Positions 35,225-42,450 of a DNA stretch of 52,309 bases are shown here, one piece after another (position 1 is the stretch's first letter; every line of letters begins with the position of its first letter). The position numbers and the translations under genes are program-made. The notes under the pieces were generated by a model. It had not been told where the DNA came from. It searched no databases and saw nothing but the letters and a program-made list of their open reading frames with translations. Source of the DNA: Clostridia bacterium (lineage in GTDB: Bacteria > Bacillota > Clostridia > Oscillospirales > Acutalibacteraceae); contig JAFRXS010000189.1 in assembly GCA_017443405.1 (NCBI GenBank), forward strand, positions 1 to 52,309, in the 5' to 3' direction.

Positions 35225-36076
35225 ATGTATAATCACAGCTCGCTCATCGGACGTACCGCGGTCGTCACCGGCGGAGGCGGAGTGCTCTGCTCCGGTTTCG
35301 CGAAGGACCTCGCCTCGCAGGGGATGAAGGTCGCGGTGCTCGACCTCAAGCCCGAAGCCGCGCAGAGGGCGGTCGACGAGATAAGAGCCGCGGGCGGCAC
35401 CGCGATGGCGGTGGAGTGCAACTGCCTTGACAAGGCGAGCCTCGCCGAGGCGCACAAAAAGGTGCTCGACGCCTTCGGGAAATGCGACCTGCTGCTCAAC
35501 GGCGCAGGCGGCAACAATCCGCGCGGCAGCACGAGCAAGGACACGCTCGAGCTCTCGGACCTCACCGACCCCGTCGAGGGCGTCAAGACCTTCTTCGACC
35601 TCGACGAAAAGGGCGTGGAATTCGTGTTCAATCTCAACTTCCTCGCGACGCTGCTTACGACGCAGGAATTCGGCGCCGATATGCCCGGCAGGGAGGACGT
35701 CTGCATAATCAACATCTCCTCTATGAACTCCTACAGGCCGCTGACGCGCATACCCGCGTACTCGGCGGCGAAGGCGGCTGTGTCGAACTTCACGCAGTGG
35801 ATGGCGGTGCATTTCGCGCCCGTCGGGATAAGAGTCAACGCGATAGCGCCCGGCTTCTTCTCGACCAATCAGAACAAGACTCTTCTGTTCAACGAGGACG
35901 GCAGCCTGACCGCGCGCAGCGAGAAGATAATCGGCCATACTCCGATGGGCCGCTTCGGCGTTCCCGAGGACCTCACCGGCGCGCTCCTGTTCCTCGCGGA
36001 CGAAACGTATTCCGGCTTCGTGACCGGCATAATCATCCCCGTGGACGGCGGATTTTCCGCTTATTCGGGGGTCTGA
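35225..36076 (+). CDS. SDR-family oxidoreductase, probably D-mannonate/fructuronate type
   Basis: A 283-residue short-chain dehydrogenase with TGGGGVLCSGFA (cofactor loop), NGAGGNNPRG, the catalytic Ser in IINISSMNSY, and the YSAAK motif (Tyr-x-x-x-Lys), then PVDGGFSAYSGV at the end. The GGNNPRG stretch and a long insert with FFDLDEKGVEFVFNLN resemble the SDR D-mannonate oxidoreductases of Bacillus; that substrate is inference. GAGGT lies before the ATG. The kinase gene starts three bases after its stop, suggesting one sugar pathway. Confidence 0.8.
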   Translation: MYNHSSLIGRTAVVTGGGGVLCSGFAKDLASQGMKVAVLDLKPEAAQRAVDEIRAAGGTAMAVECNCLDKASLAEAHKKVLDAFGKCDLLLNGAGGNNPRGSTSKDTLELSDLTDPVEGVKTFFDLDEKGVEFVFNLNFLATLLTTQEFGADMPGREDVCIINISSMNSYRPLTRIPAYSAAKAAVSNFTQWMAVHFAPVGIRVNAIAPGFFSTNQNKTLLFNEDGSLTARSEKIIGHTPMGRFGVPEDLTGALLFLADETYSGFVTGIIIPVDGGFSAYSGV

Positions 36077-36079
36077 GCC

Positions 36080-37189
36080 ATGGCGCAGCTTTCATTCGAT
36101 CCGCGCGAGATCACCGGCAATTTTTCGGTCCCGGGCGAGTTCACCGCCTGCGAGACGATCAACACCGGCCATATCAACAGCACCTACAAGGTCACGTTCA
36201 ACGAGGGCGGCGCGGTAAGGAACTACCTTCTTCAGCGCGTCAACACCTACGTTTTCAAGGACCCGGACAAGCTGATGAGCAATATCACGGCGGTCACGTC
36301 CTTCCTGCGTAAGAAGATAGCCGAGGCGGGCGGCGACCCCGAGAGGGAGACGCTGACCTTCCTGCCCGCGCGCGAAGGCGGCTATTACCACACAGCCGCG
36401 GACGGCGGCTGCTGGCGTATGTGCAATTTCGTCTCGGACACCTTCTGCACGGACTATATCGACAGGCCCGAGACCTTCATGAACGCCGGCTGGGCGTTCG
36501 GCAATTTCCAGATGCTGCTCGGCGATTTCCCGATAGATACGCTGTACGAGACCATACCCGACTTCCACGACACGGGCAAGCGTTACGCTGCGCTTGAAGA
36601 GGCGGTCGCGCGAGACGCGAAGGGAAGAGCCGCCGGGGTGAAGGCGGAGATAGAGTACGCCCTGTCCGGCGGGGAGTTCGCGACGAAGCTGACCGACCTC
36701 ATCAAGAGCGGCGGTCTGCCGCTTCGTGTCACGCACAACGACACCAAGCTCAACAACATCCTGTTCGACCGCAAGACGGGCAAGGGCATCTGCGTCATCG
36801 ACCTCGACACGATAATGCCCGGGCTCTCTCTCTATGACTTCGGCGACGCGGTACGCTACGGCGCGAACACCGCCGTCGAGGACGAGCGCGATCTGTCGAA
36901 GGTCACGCTGAGCCTGCCGCTGTACGAGGCGTACGCGAGGGGCTACCTGTCCGCCTGCGGGGACGCCCTGACTCCCGCCGAAAAGGAGCTGCTGCCGTTC
37001 TCGTGCAAGATAATGGCGTACGAGGTCGGCATAAGGTTCCTCACGGACTACCTCAACGGCGACGTTTACTTCAAGACGTCCTACCCCGACCACAACCTCG
37101 TCCGCTGCCGCGACCAGCTCGCCCTCGTAAGGGATATCGACACGAAGATGGGGGAGATGGAGCGCGTTACTCGCTCGATCGATCGGTAA
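36080..37189 (+). CDS. APH-family sugar kinase, N-acetylhexosamine 1-kinase-like
   Basis: A 369-residue kinase of the aminoglycoside-phosphotransferase fold. GHINSTYKVTF at the N-terminus, the catalytic loop VTHNDTKLNNILFD, and the metal motif CVIDLDTIMPGLSLYDFGD match N-acetylhexosamine 1-kinases (NahK), which phosphorylate GlcNAc or GalNAc at C1 in host-glycan salvage. The rest of that pathway is not in the window. It is coupled to the reductase gene upstream. Antibiotic phosphotransferase activity is unlikely, given the sequence. Confidence 0.8.
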   Translation: MAQLSFDPREITGNFSVPGEFTACETINTGHINSTYKVTFNEGGAVRNYLLQRVNTYVFKDPDKLMSNITAVTSFLRKKIAEAGGDPERETLTFLPAREGGYYHTAADGGCWRMCNFVSDTFCTDYIDRPETFMNAGWAFGNFQMLLGDFPIDTLYETIPDFHDTGKRYAALEEAVARDAKGRAAGVKAEIEYALSGGEFATKLTDLIKSGGLPLRVTHNDTKLNNILFDRKTGKGICVIDLDTIMPGLSLYDFGDAVRYGANTAVEDERDLSKVTLSLPLYEAYARGYLSACGDALTPAEKELLPFSCKIMAYEVGIRFLTDYLNGDVYFKTSYPDHNLVRCRDQLALVRDIDTKMGEMERVTRSIDR

Positions 37190-37198
37190 TCGGCAGTT

Positions 37199-37550
37199 CA
37201 GTTTTGCGTTTTGCGATTTGAGTTTTGCGCTTGATAAGGGCGGGCTTCGCCCTCACCCGTTATATCTTGTCGCGAAGCGACATATCGAATCCCGAAGGGA
37301 TATATCGAGCTTTTGGCTGAAAGACAAAAGCATATCGAACGCGAAGCGTATATCGAATATCCGCGTAAGCGGATATATATCGACCGAAGCCGCCGCGGCT
37401 CCGACGCGCGAGATTCGCCGCCCGCGTACTCATATCGCCTGACGGCGATTCGATATATCACGCTTACGCGTGATTCGATATATTGCCCTGACGGGCAATT
37501 CGATATATGCATCTTCGATGCATTCGATATGTTTGCCCTGACGGGCAAAC
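37199..37550. repeat. Array of eleven or more mini-hairpins with inverted 7-base spacers
   Basis: TTTTGCG heptads (37201-37230) lead into a run of perfect hairpins. Left half: TGTCGC-GAA-GCGACA (37268-37282), ATCCC-GAA-GGGAT (37289-37301), GCTTTTG...CAAAAGC (37309-37331), ACGC-GAA-GCGT (37339-37349), ATATCCGC-GTAA-GCGGATAT (37357-37376), each followed by ATATCGA. Then a GC-rich centre. Right half: ATCGCC...GGCGAT (37434-37449), ATCACGC...GCGTGAT (37457-37474), ATTGCCC...GGGCAAT (37482-37499), ATGCATC...GATGCAT (37507-37523), GTTTGCCC...GGGCAAAC (37531-37550), the first four each followed by the complement TCGATAT. No ORF is credible. It fills the 412-base gap between two plus-strand genes. 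Confidence 0.92.
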
Positions 37551-37601
37551 GAGAAAACACAAAATCTCATTGGACACATAATTCCCCAAACGGAGTCGCC
37601 T

Positions 37602-38420
37602 ATGGCAAAGGAAAAGAAGATAAACCCCGTATACTACAGCACCGAGGAGGGATTGCGTTGGTCGGCGAACAGCACGCTGTGCAACGTGACGCTGGTCTGG
37701 ATCGCCTCCGCGCTGCTGACCTTCATCCTGCGCGATATGCTGAGGCTCGACGCCTCGGGCGGGACGTTGAGCCGGATACTGCTGTTCGTCAGTCCCATAG
37801 CGTCGCTGATCGCATCCTTTATGATAATCGGCGCGCTCAGGCGCGAAAAGCAGGCGAACGCGGTCCGCGCGGAGGCGACGGGCGAAAAGAAGCGGGGCGG
37901 ATTTTTTACCGCTATGACGGTCGTGACCGTCGCCTGCGTCGTCTTGACGTTCATCGTCTACGTCCTGTATCTCTACTTCGTCGGGATCTACCTTGACCCC
38001 GGCAGCCCGTCGCTGAACGCCGAGCAGTCCGCCGGCGTAGCGCGGCTGAGGGTACAGATGTCCGCCTTCCTCAATATCCTCGCCGTCCTCGTTTCGGTCT
38101 CGAACGTCGCGGGGATACTCGCCCTTAAGGAGTATATCTCCGGCGAAAAAAAGACTCCCGTTTCAAACGCCGCCCTGTGCGCCGCCGCCGCGGTGCTGTG
38201 CGGAATAGTGATCTCCGTCGCCTACTATCTGACGCTGTATAACGGCGGAACGCCCGGCGCGGTGTTCAATATCATCGAAAAGCTGTTCGGCTTCGCCGTT
38301 TACTTCCTCGAATACCTGTTCTTCAGGGCGCGGAAGGAGAAATACAGACGCCTGACGGAGGAGAAGGAGCTCGCGGTGAAGAGGCGCCGCGAAAACAAAA
38401 CGTCATCTCAAAACAAGTAA
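37602..38420 (+). CDS. Predicted membrane protein of unknown function
   Basis: A 272-residue protein with about six hydrophobic segments in three pairs, a short N-terminal cytoplasmic part and a very basic C-terminal tail (RARKEKYRR, KRRREN). No family recognised. GGAG lies seven bases before the ATG. It ends 22 bases before pduL and may be co-transcribed with it. Confidence 0.7.
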   Translation: MAKEKKINPVYYSTEEGLRWSANSTLCNVTLVWIASALLTFILRDMLRLDASGGTLSRILLFVSPIASLIASFMIIGALRREKQANAVRAEATGEKKRGGFFTAMTVVTVACVVLTFIVYVLYLYFVGIYLDPGSPSLNAEQSAGVARLRVQMSAFLNILAVLVSVSNVAGILALKEYISGEKKTPVSNAALCAAAAVLCGIVISVAYYLTLYNGGTPGAVFNIIEKLFGFAVYFLEYLFFRARKEKYRRLTEEKELAVKRRRENKTSSQNK

Positions 38421-38442
38421 TCATATATCACGGAGGCAAATC

Positions 38443-39018
38443 ATGTCAGAAGAGATCATGGTCGAAACTTCGGCCCGTCACGTCCACGTCACCCGCGAGG
38501 CTCTCGATATCCTTTACGGCGAGGGCTACGAGCTCACCCCCAAGAAATGGCTCTCGCAGCCCGGTCAGTTCGCGTCGGAGGAGAGGGTCCGCGTCATCGG
38601 CACCAAGGGCGAGTTCCCCGCGGTTTCGATCCTCGGCCCCGTCCGTCCCGCCAGCCAGGTCGAGCTTTCCGCCACGGACTGCCGCTCCATCGGGCTCGGC
38701 ATCGTCGTCCGCGAGTCGGGCGATATCGACGGCACCCCCGGCTGCACGATAGTCGGACCCAAGGGCGAAGTCACGATAGACAAGGGCGTCATCGTCGCCA
38801 AGAGGCACATCCACATGACTCCCGAGGACGCCGAGCATTACGGCGTTACCGACAAGCAGATCGTGTCCGTCAAGGTCGATTCCGCCGACAGGAGCCTCAT
38901 CTTCGGCGACGTCGTCGTCAGGGTCCGCTCTGACTTCAAGCTCGCGATGCATATCGACACGGACGAGTCCAACGCGGTGCTCGCCGCGAGAGACGCGGTC
39001 GGGACGATAATCAAGTGA
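38443..39018 (+). CDS. pduL: PduL-type phosphate acyltransferase (phosphotransacetylase)
   Basis: Moves acyl groups between CoA and phosphate, giving acetyl- or propanoyl-phosphate. The 191-residue protein has both zinc-binding His motifs: ARHVHV near 11-16 and RHIHM near 122-126, in the two-barrel arrangement of PduL. There is no microcompartment targeting extension and no pdu/eut genes nearby, so it is likely the general phosphotransacetylase of acetate fermentation. GGAGG precedes the ATG. Confidence 0.95.
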   Translation: MSEEIMVETSARHVHVTREALDILYGEGYELTPKKWLSQPGQFASEERVRVIGTKGEFPAVSILGPVRPASQVELSATDCRSIGLGIVVRESGDIDGTPGCTIVGPKGEVTIDKGVIVAKRHIHMTPEDAEHYGVTDKQIVSVKVDSADRSLIFGDVVVRVRSDFKLAMHIDTDESNAVLAARDAVGTIIK

Positions 39019-39072
39019 TTTTCAGCTGTTAGCCTTTTGCTATTAGCAATGCTTGATTAAATTAGCAATTAG

Positions 39073-39247
39073 CAATGTGCAATGTGCAATTTCGGACGGG
39101 CGTTGCCCGTACCCGTTATAATGCGCTCCGCGCCGTCAATCGGCAATTATCAATTAGCAATTGAACACTGATCATTGTTAACCGTACATTTATTTAAGCG
39201 GGTGTGGGCGAAGCCCACCTTCAATTGTACATTGAACATTGCTAATT
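39073..39247. repeat. Composite repeat, inverted partner of 44237-44412
   Basis: About 175 bases that are nearly identical (roughly 95%) to the reverse complement of 44237-44412. It contains CAATGTG heptads, ACGGGCGTTGCCCGT, GCGCTCCGCGC and GTGGGCGAAGCCCAC hairpins. With the tandem array that follows, it fills the 355-base gap 39019-39373. Confidence 0.88.
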
Positions 39248-39368
39248 GCACATTGATCATAGCGCATTGCTAATTGCACATTGATCATAGCGCATTGCTA
39301 ATTGTACATTGATCATAGCGCATTGCTAATTGCACATTGATCATAGCGCATTGCTGATTGCACATTGA
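39238..39368. repeat. 28-base tandem repeat, four full copies and a partial fifth
   Basis: Copies start at 39238, 39266, 39294, 39322 and (partial) 39350; each is ATTGCTAATTGCACATTGAT plus CATAGCGC. Copies 1, 2 and 4 are identical; copy 3 differs by one base. The units are head to tail with no spacers, so this is not CRISPR. The array ends five bases before the walJ start codon. Confidence 0.92.
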
Positions 39369-39373
39369 AATAA

Positions 39374-40165
39374 ATGATTCGATTCTGCACTCTCTTTTCA
39401 GGCAGCTCCGGCAACTCGACTTATATAAGCGGGGGAGACGGAGGGATACTCATAGACGCGGGGGTCAACTGCAAGACCCTCGTGTCTAAGCTGCGTCAGA
39501 TAAACGTCGAGCCGGACACGATCAAGGCTCTGTTCATCACGCACGAGCACGGCGATCATATCGCCGGCGTCCGGGTCTTTGCAGGCCGCTACGGCATACC
39601 CGTCTACTCGACCGCGGGGACGCTCGCGCAGATAGAACAAAGACACGCGTCCGACGAAAGGACGCGTCTGACCGTCCTGCCCGAGGGCGGAGTGGACTTT
39701 ACCGATATGCGCGTGACGTCTTTCCGTATCTCGCACGACGTCGCGGACCCCGTCGGCTACCGTATAGACTTCGGCGGCAAGGTCATCGCGACCGCGACGG
39801 ACACGGGCTGCATCACGCCCGAGGAAAAGGAGGCGTTCACCGGAGCGGACCTCGTCCTGATCGAGTCCAACCACGACCTCGATATGCTCAAAAACGGCTT
39901 CTACCCCTACGAACTCAAGCAGCGCATACGCTCAAAGACGGGGCATCTGTCAAACGACGACTGCGCCGCGTTCCTGCCGTATCTTCTCAAGAACGGCACG
40001 ACGCGCTTCGTCCTCGGCCACCTGAGCCGGGAAAACAACACGCCCTACGCCGCGCACAGCGCGTCTATTGGCGCTCTTCTGGACTGCGGAGCGAAAGCGG
40101 ACGTTGATTTTGAGCTGACCGTCGCGGAGCCCGAATCGACCAAAACGAGGTGTATATGCCTGTAA
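39374..40165 (+). CDS. walJ: MBL-fold metallohydrolase, WalJ/YycJ family
   Basis: A 263-residue metallo-beta-lactamase-fold protein: FSGSSGNSTYI start, metal motif THEHGDH, then the later ATDTGC and GHLSRENN motifs. The family is a predicted exonuclease linked to DNA replication timing and cell-wall signalling in Bacillus. It overlaps rlmH by 10 bases, the usual Firmicutes neighbour. Odd point: the ATG abuts the 28-base tandem array and no Shine-Dalgarno sequence is visible. Confidence 0.92.
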   Translation: MIRFCTLFSGSSGNSTYISGGDGGILIDAGVNCKTLVSKLRQINVEPDTIKALFITHEHGDHIAGVRVFAGRYGIPVYSTAGTLAQIEQRHASDERTRLTVLPEGGVDFTDMRVTSFRISHDVADPVGYRIDFGGKVIATATDTGCITPEEKEAFTGADLVLIESNHDLDMLKNGFYPYELKQRIRSKTGHLSNDDCAAFLPYLLKNGTTRFVLGHLSRENNTPYAAHSASIGALLDCGAKADVDFELTVAEPESTKTRCICL

Positions 40166-40638
40166 ACGTCGAGCTCGTCTGCGTCGGCAGACTCAAGGAC
40201 AGATTTTTCGAGGACGCATCAAAGGAATATCTGAAGCGTCTTTCGGCTTTTTGCCGCGTTAGCGTCGCCGAGGTGCCCGCCGCGCCTCTGCCGGACGACC
40301 CCTCGCCGGGCGAGATAAAGTCGGCGCTCGCCAAAGAGGCGGACGCTATCCGCGCGAAGATAAAACGCGGGGCGGTCGTCTACCCGATGTGCGTGGAGGG
40401 TAAAGAACTCGCCAGCGAGGAGCTCGCCGCCGAAATGGAGCGCCGGACGGTAGCGGGCGCGTCGGACTTCGCGTTCGTCATCGGCGGCTCTTACGGGCTC
40501 GACGAGGAGATAAAAAAGCTCGGACCGCGGCTGTCGATGTCGAAAATGACCTTCCCGCACCGCCTCGCCCGCGTGATGCTGCTCGAGCAGATATACAGGG
40601 CGTTCACGATCACTGCGGGGAAGAAGTACCATAAATGA
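40156..40638 (+). CDS. rlmH: 23S rRNA pseudouridine-1915 N3-methyltransferase RlmH
   Basis: A SPOUT methyltransferase of 160 residues acting on 23S rRNA. Start VNVELVCVGRLKDRFF, the SAM knot with FVIGGSYGLDEE, and the strongly conserved end LSMSKMTFPHRLARVMLLEQIYRAF (partly quoted) are all there. ATG 40156 is preferred over GTG 40150, which lies within the AGGTG ribosome site. It overlaps walJ by 10 bases. Confidence 0.97.
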   Translation: MPVNVELVCVGRLKDRFFEDASKEYLKRLSAFCRVSVAEVPAAPLPDDPSPGEIKSALAKEADAIRAKIKRGAVVYPMCVEGKELASEELAAEMERRTVAGASDFAFVIGGSYGLDEEIKKLGPRLSMSKMTFPHRLARVMLLEQIYRAFTITAGKKYHK

Positions 40639-40668
40639 GGCTCGCCGACCGCGGGCCTCATTTTGGTT
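40633..40668 (+). terminator. Terminator after rlmH
   Basis: AAATGAGG...CCTCATTT stem that begins within the last codons of rlmH, followed by T-rich sequence. NNNTGCG-like heptads (TTTTGTG, TTTTGAG, CTTTGCG, TTTTGCG) run on to 40695. Confidence 0.6.
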
Positions 40669-40816
40669 TTGTGTTTTGAGCTTTGCGTTTTGCGACGCGC
40701 AAGCGAAAAATAATTCGTATTGCTGACACAGATACGAATAATAATACTGCAATTACAGTAGAGGAACGGCTGAGCTATGCGCGAGGCGTTTTTTTATTCC
40801 GCATAAACCACGAATT

Positions 40817-40850
40817 GACGCTTCGCGTCATGAATTGAGCGGCGAGCCGC
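40817..40850. repeat. Mini-hairpin pair with GAATTGA spacer at the left edge of the prophage scrap
   Basis: GACGC-TTC-GCGTC and GCGGC-GA-GCCGC separated by ATGAATTGA, preceded by GAATT. The prophage reading frame opens inside this array. Upstream (40713-40739) ATTCGTAT/ATACGAAT forms another stem. Confidence 0.75.
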
Positions 40851-41758
40851 GCGCCTGATCCGGACGGAACACGCGAAGGTCGCCTCGGACGCGCAAAAAG
40901 CCCTTTACAAAGACCAGGGCGTGAGCGAGGTGGAGCTCGTCTGCACGCTCGACAGCGTGACGTGCCCGAAATGCGGAGCCCTCGACGGCACGGTCATAAA
41001 AGAGACCGAGATGAGAGCGGGCGTCACCGCTCCGCCGTTCCACCCGCGCTGTAGGTGCACGACCGCTCCGTATTACGAGGATATGGTCGGCGTCGGCGAG
41101 AGAGCGGCGAGGGACGACCTCGGACCGACGTACCGGGTACCGGAGGATATGACGTATCCGGAGTGGAAGGAACTGCGACGTTATGGTGAGGCGGAGCAGA
41201 GCAAGCCGAAATATGACGACCCGAATACAGTTGTTACGGTCGATGTTCGCAGCAGCGAGTTTATCCGAAAATTCAACGAGTTAGGCGAGATAATGAGGAT
41301 CACGAGAGCCATACGCCAGGCTGCCACCGATATGCTTCTTCATCGCAGCGGCCCGATTTTCGAGGACCTTGCGTTTGTGCATTCTGTGAGCGGTAAGACG
41401 TTAGTACAGACACGTTGCGATATTGACTCCAAAGTTCGCCCTACTGCCGCAATGGAGAATATGGTGGCGCGATACCGGGGGGGCCATTATCGGAATTCAT
41501 AATCATCCCAAAAGCTCAGCGCCGAACGTTCCGGATTTCAATGCAGCCTATGCCAGAGGCTACAAATACGGTGTCGTTGTTGGTCACAATGGCGTAATAT
41601 TTAAGTATTCAGTTAAAAACAGTATAAGTGAAGAACAAGCCGTGTTGGTCATTTATACTCTTGCCAGACTTGATGATGCTGTGTATAATAATAAAAGCGT
41701 TGATCAAGCGCTGATTGATTTGGCACAATTCGGTATTGACTTGAGCGTGATAAAATGA
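40834..41758 (+). pseudogene. 5'-truncated, frameshifted MuF/SPP1 gp7-type phage head protein with a C-terminal JAB-like domain
   Basis: From 40834 the open frame reads like the end of a phage head-morphogenesis protein: LIRTEHAKVASDAQKALYK, then CTLDSVTCPKCGALDG and PPFHPRCRC. The head domain's N-terminus is missing. The C-terminal extension (about 41200-41758) is of the variable kind that in MuF proteins can be a toxin. In a run of seven G at 41477-41483 the frame must skip one base to continue; after it comes GAIIGIHNHPKSSAPNVPDF, whose HNHP...D pattern resembles JAB/MPN metalloprotease or deubiquitinase-like domains. GC content drops in this part. The break could be a real mutation, a read error in the G run, or a slippery site. 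The last four bases overlap the next ORF. Confidence 0.75.
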
Positions 41759-41997
41759 CGATCGATAAGAGCAGTGAAATGTATAAAACAATAAGCGCGA
41801 AGCTCGGTTTTGATCCCTTCGATTTTTCAGCTTTTCCCGCTTCATCGCAAAGGAATGACTCTGATTGTACGGAATACGATCCGCCCAACCCCTTTTCTAT
41901 CCTGTCACAAGAAGAGATGGACTATCTTTATATTTTCGTCAAGGAGTATATGAAAAAGATGGTCGGGAAAAAGGACAAAAAGACAGCGGACAAATAA
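41755..41997 (+). CDS. Small protein coupled to the MuF effector-like domain, candidate immunity protein
   Basis: An 80-residue hydrophilic protein, starting at an ATG that overlaps the preceding stop (ATGA). It has a Phe/Pro-rich acidic middle (DPFDFSAFPASS, YDPPNPF) and a helical C-terminus with a Lys-rich end. I recognise no family. Position, coupling and low GC fit an immunity protein for the C-terminal domain of the preceding MuF-like gene, but that is inference. Two terminators follow. Confidence 0.6.
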   Translation: MTIDKSSEMYKTISAKLGFDPFDFSAFPASSQRNDSDCTEYDPPNPFSILSQEEMDYLYIFVKEYMKKMVGKKDKKTADK

Positions 41998-42015
41998 CTA
42001 TCAGGTAAATACCCC

Positions 42016-42036
42016 AACCGTCCTCCGGGGCGGTTT
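42016..42036 (+). terminator. Terminator after the small partner ORF
   Basis: AACCGTCC with GGGCGGTT (one G-T pair), short loop, then TTTTTT. Confidence 0.75.
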
Positions 42037-42051
42037 TTTGATGTGTAAACG

Positions 42052-42072
42052 CAGACCTTCGGGTCTGTTTTT
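42052..42072 (+). terminator. Second terminator in tandem
   Basis: CAGACC, TTCG loop, GGTCTG, then TTTTT, 15 bases after the first. Confidence 0.75.
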
Positions 42073-42163
42073 ATAATTACCGCGTCGGCAGCGGAATACA
42101 AGAAGCCGGGCTCAATACGGGGACTTGCCCGGGAAAAAGGAAAGAGCCGGAAAGGAGAAACCA

Positions 42164-42349
42164 ATGCTCGATTGGTTAAAGAACATCATGGAGGACGCGT
42201 ACACGCGGGAGATAGACAAAGCCGTATCCGAGGAAATCGGGAAGGCTTTCGTCTCGAAGGCGGACTTCAACACCGCGAACACGGAGCGCAAACAGCTCGC
42301 CGAGGCGATAAATGAGCGTGACAAGCAGCTCGCCGTCGCTCGCAGCTGA
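42164..42349 (+). pseudogene. Truncated start of a GP20-type phage scaffold protein
   Basis: After AAAGGAG, ATG 42164 opens a 61-residue frame MLDWLKNIMEDAYTREIDKA... that resembles the N-terminus of phage minor structural protein GP20 (capsid scaffold), including KADFN and the coiled-coil-like ERDKQLA. Full scaffolds are about 180-200 residues; this one ends where a hairpin array begins, so it looks cut off. It keeps normal phage order after the head-morphogenesis gene. Confidence 0.65.
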
Positions 42350-42441
42350 ATTGTTCGCTGCGCTCACAGCTAAATAAAAATTCACTTCGCGGTTCGCGAA
42401 GCGAATTTAGCTGACCGAAGGTCAATTTAGCTGACGAAGTC
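42341..42441. repeat. Mini-hairpin array with AATTTAGCT spacer at the right edge of the prophage scrap
   Basis: CGCAGC...GCTGCG, then CTTCGCG-GTT-CGCGAAG (within 42381-42405), GACC-GAA-GGTC (42413-42423) and GAC-GAA-GTC (42433-42441). The last three are joined by TTTAGCT or AATTTAGCT. The scaffold frame stops inside its first hairpin. Confidence 0.8.
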
Positions 42442-42450
42442 AATAACTCT

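Noticed and set aside
36080..37189. Aminoglycoside resistance gene
   Set aside because: The fold is shared, but the motifs match N-acetylhexosamine 1-kinases, and the gene is paired with a sugar oxidoreductase.
39238..39368. Regular 28-base repeats that might suggest a CRISPR array
   Set aside because: The copies are head to tail without unique spacers, and no cas gene is near. It is a plain tandem repeat of the CAATNNN-type family.
41423..41758. The HNHP-containing frame as a separate RadC-like gene
   Set aside because: It has no ribosome site and reads through the upstream head-protein gene in another frame; removal of one G joins the two, so it is better seen as the C-terminus of the same gene.
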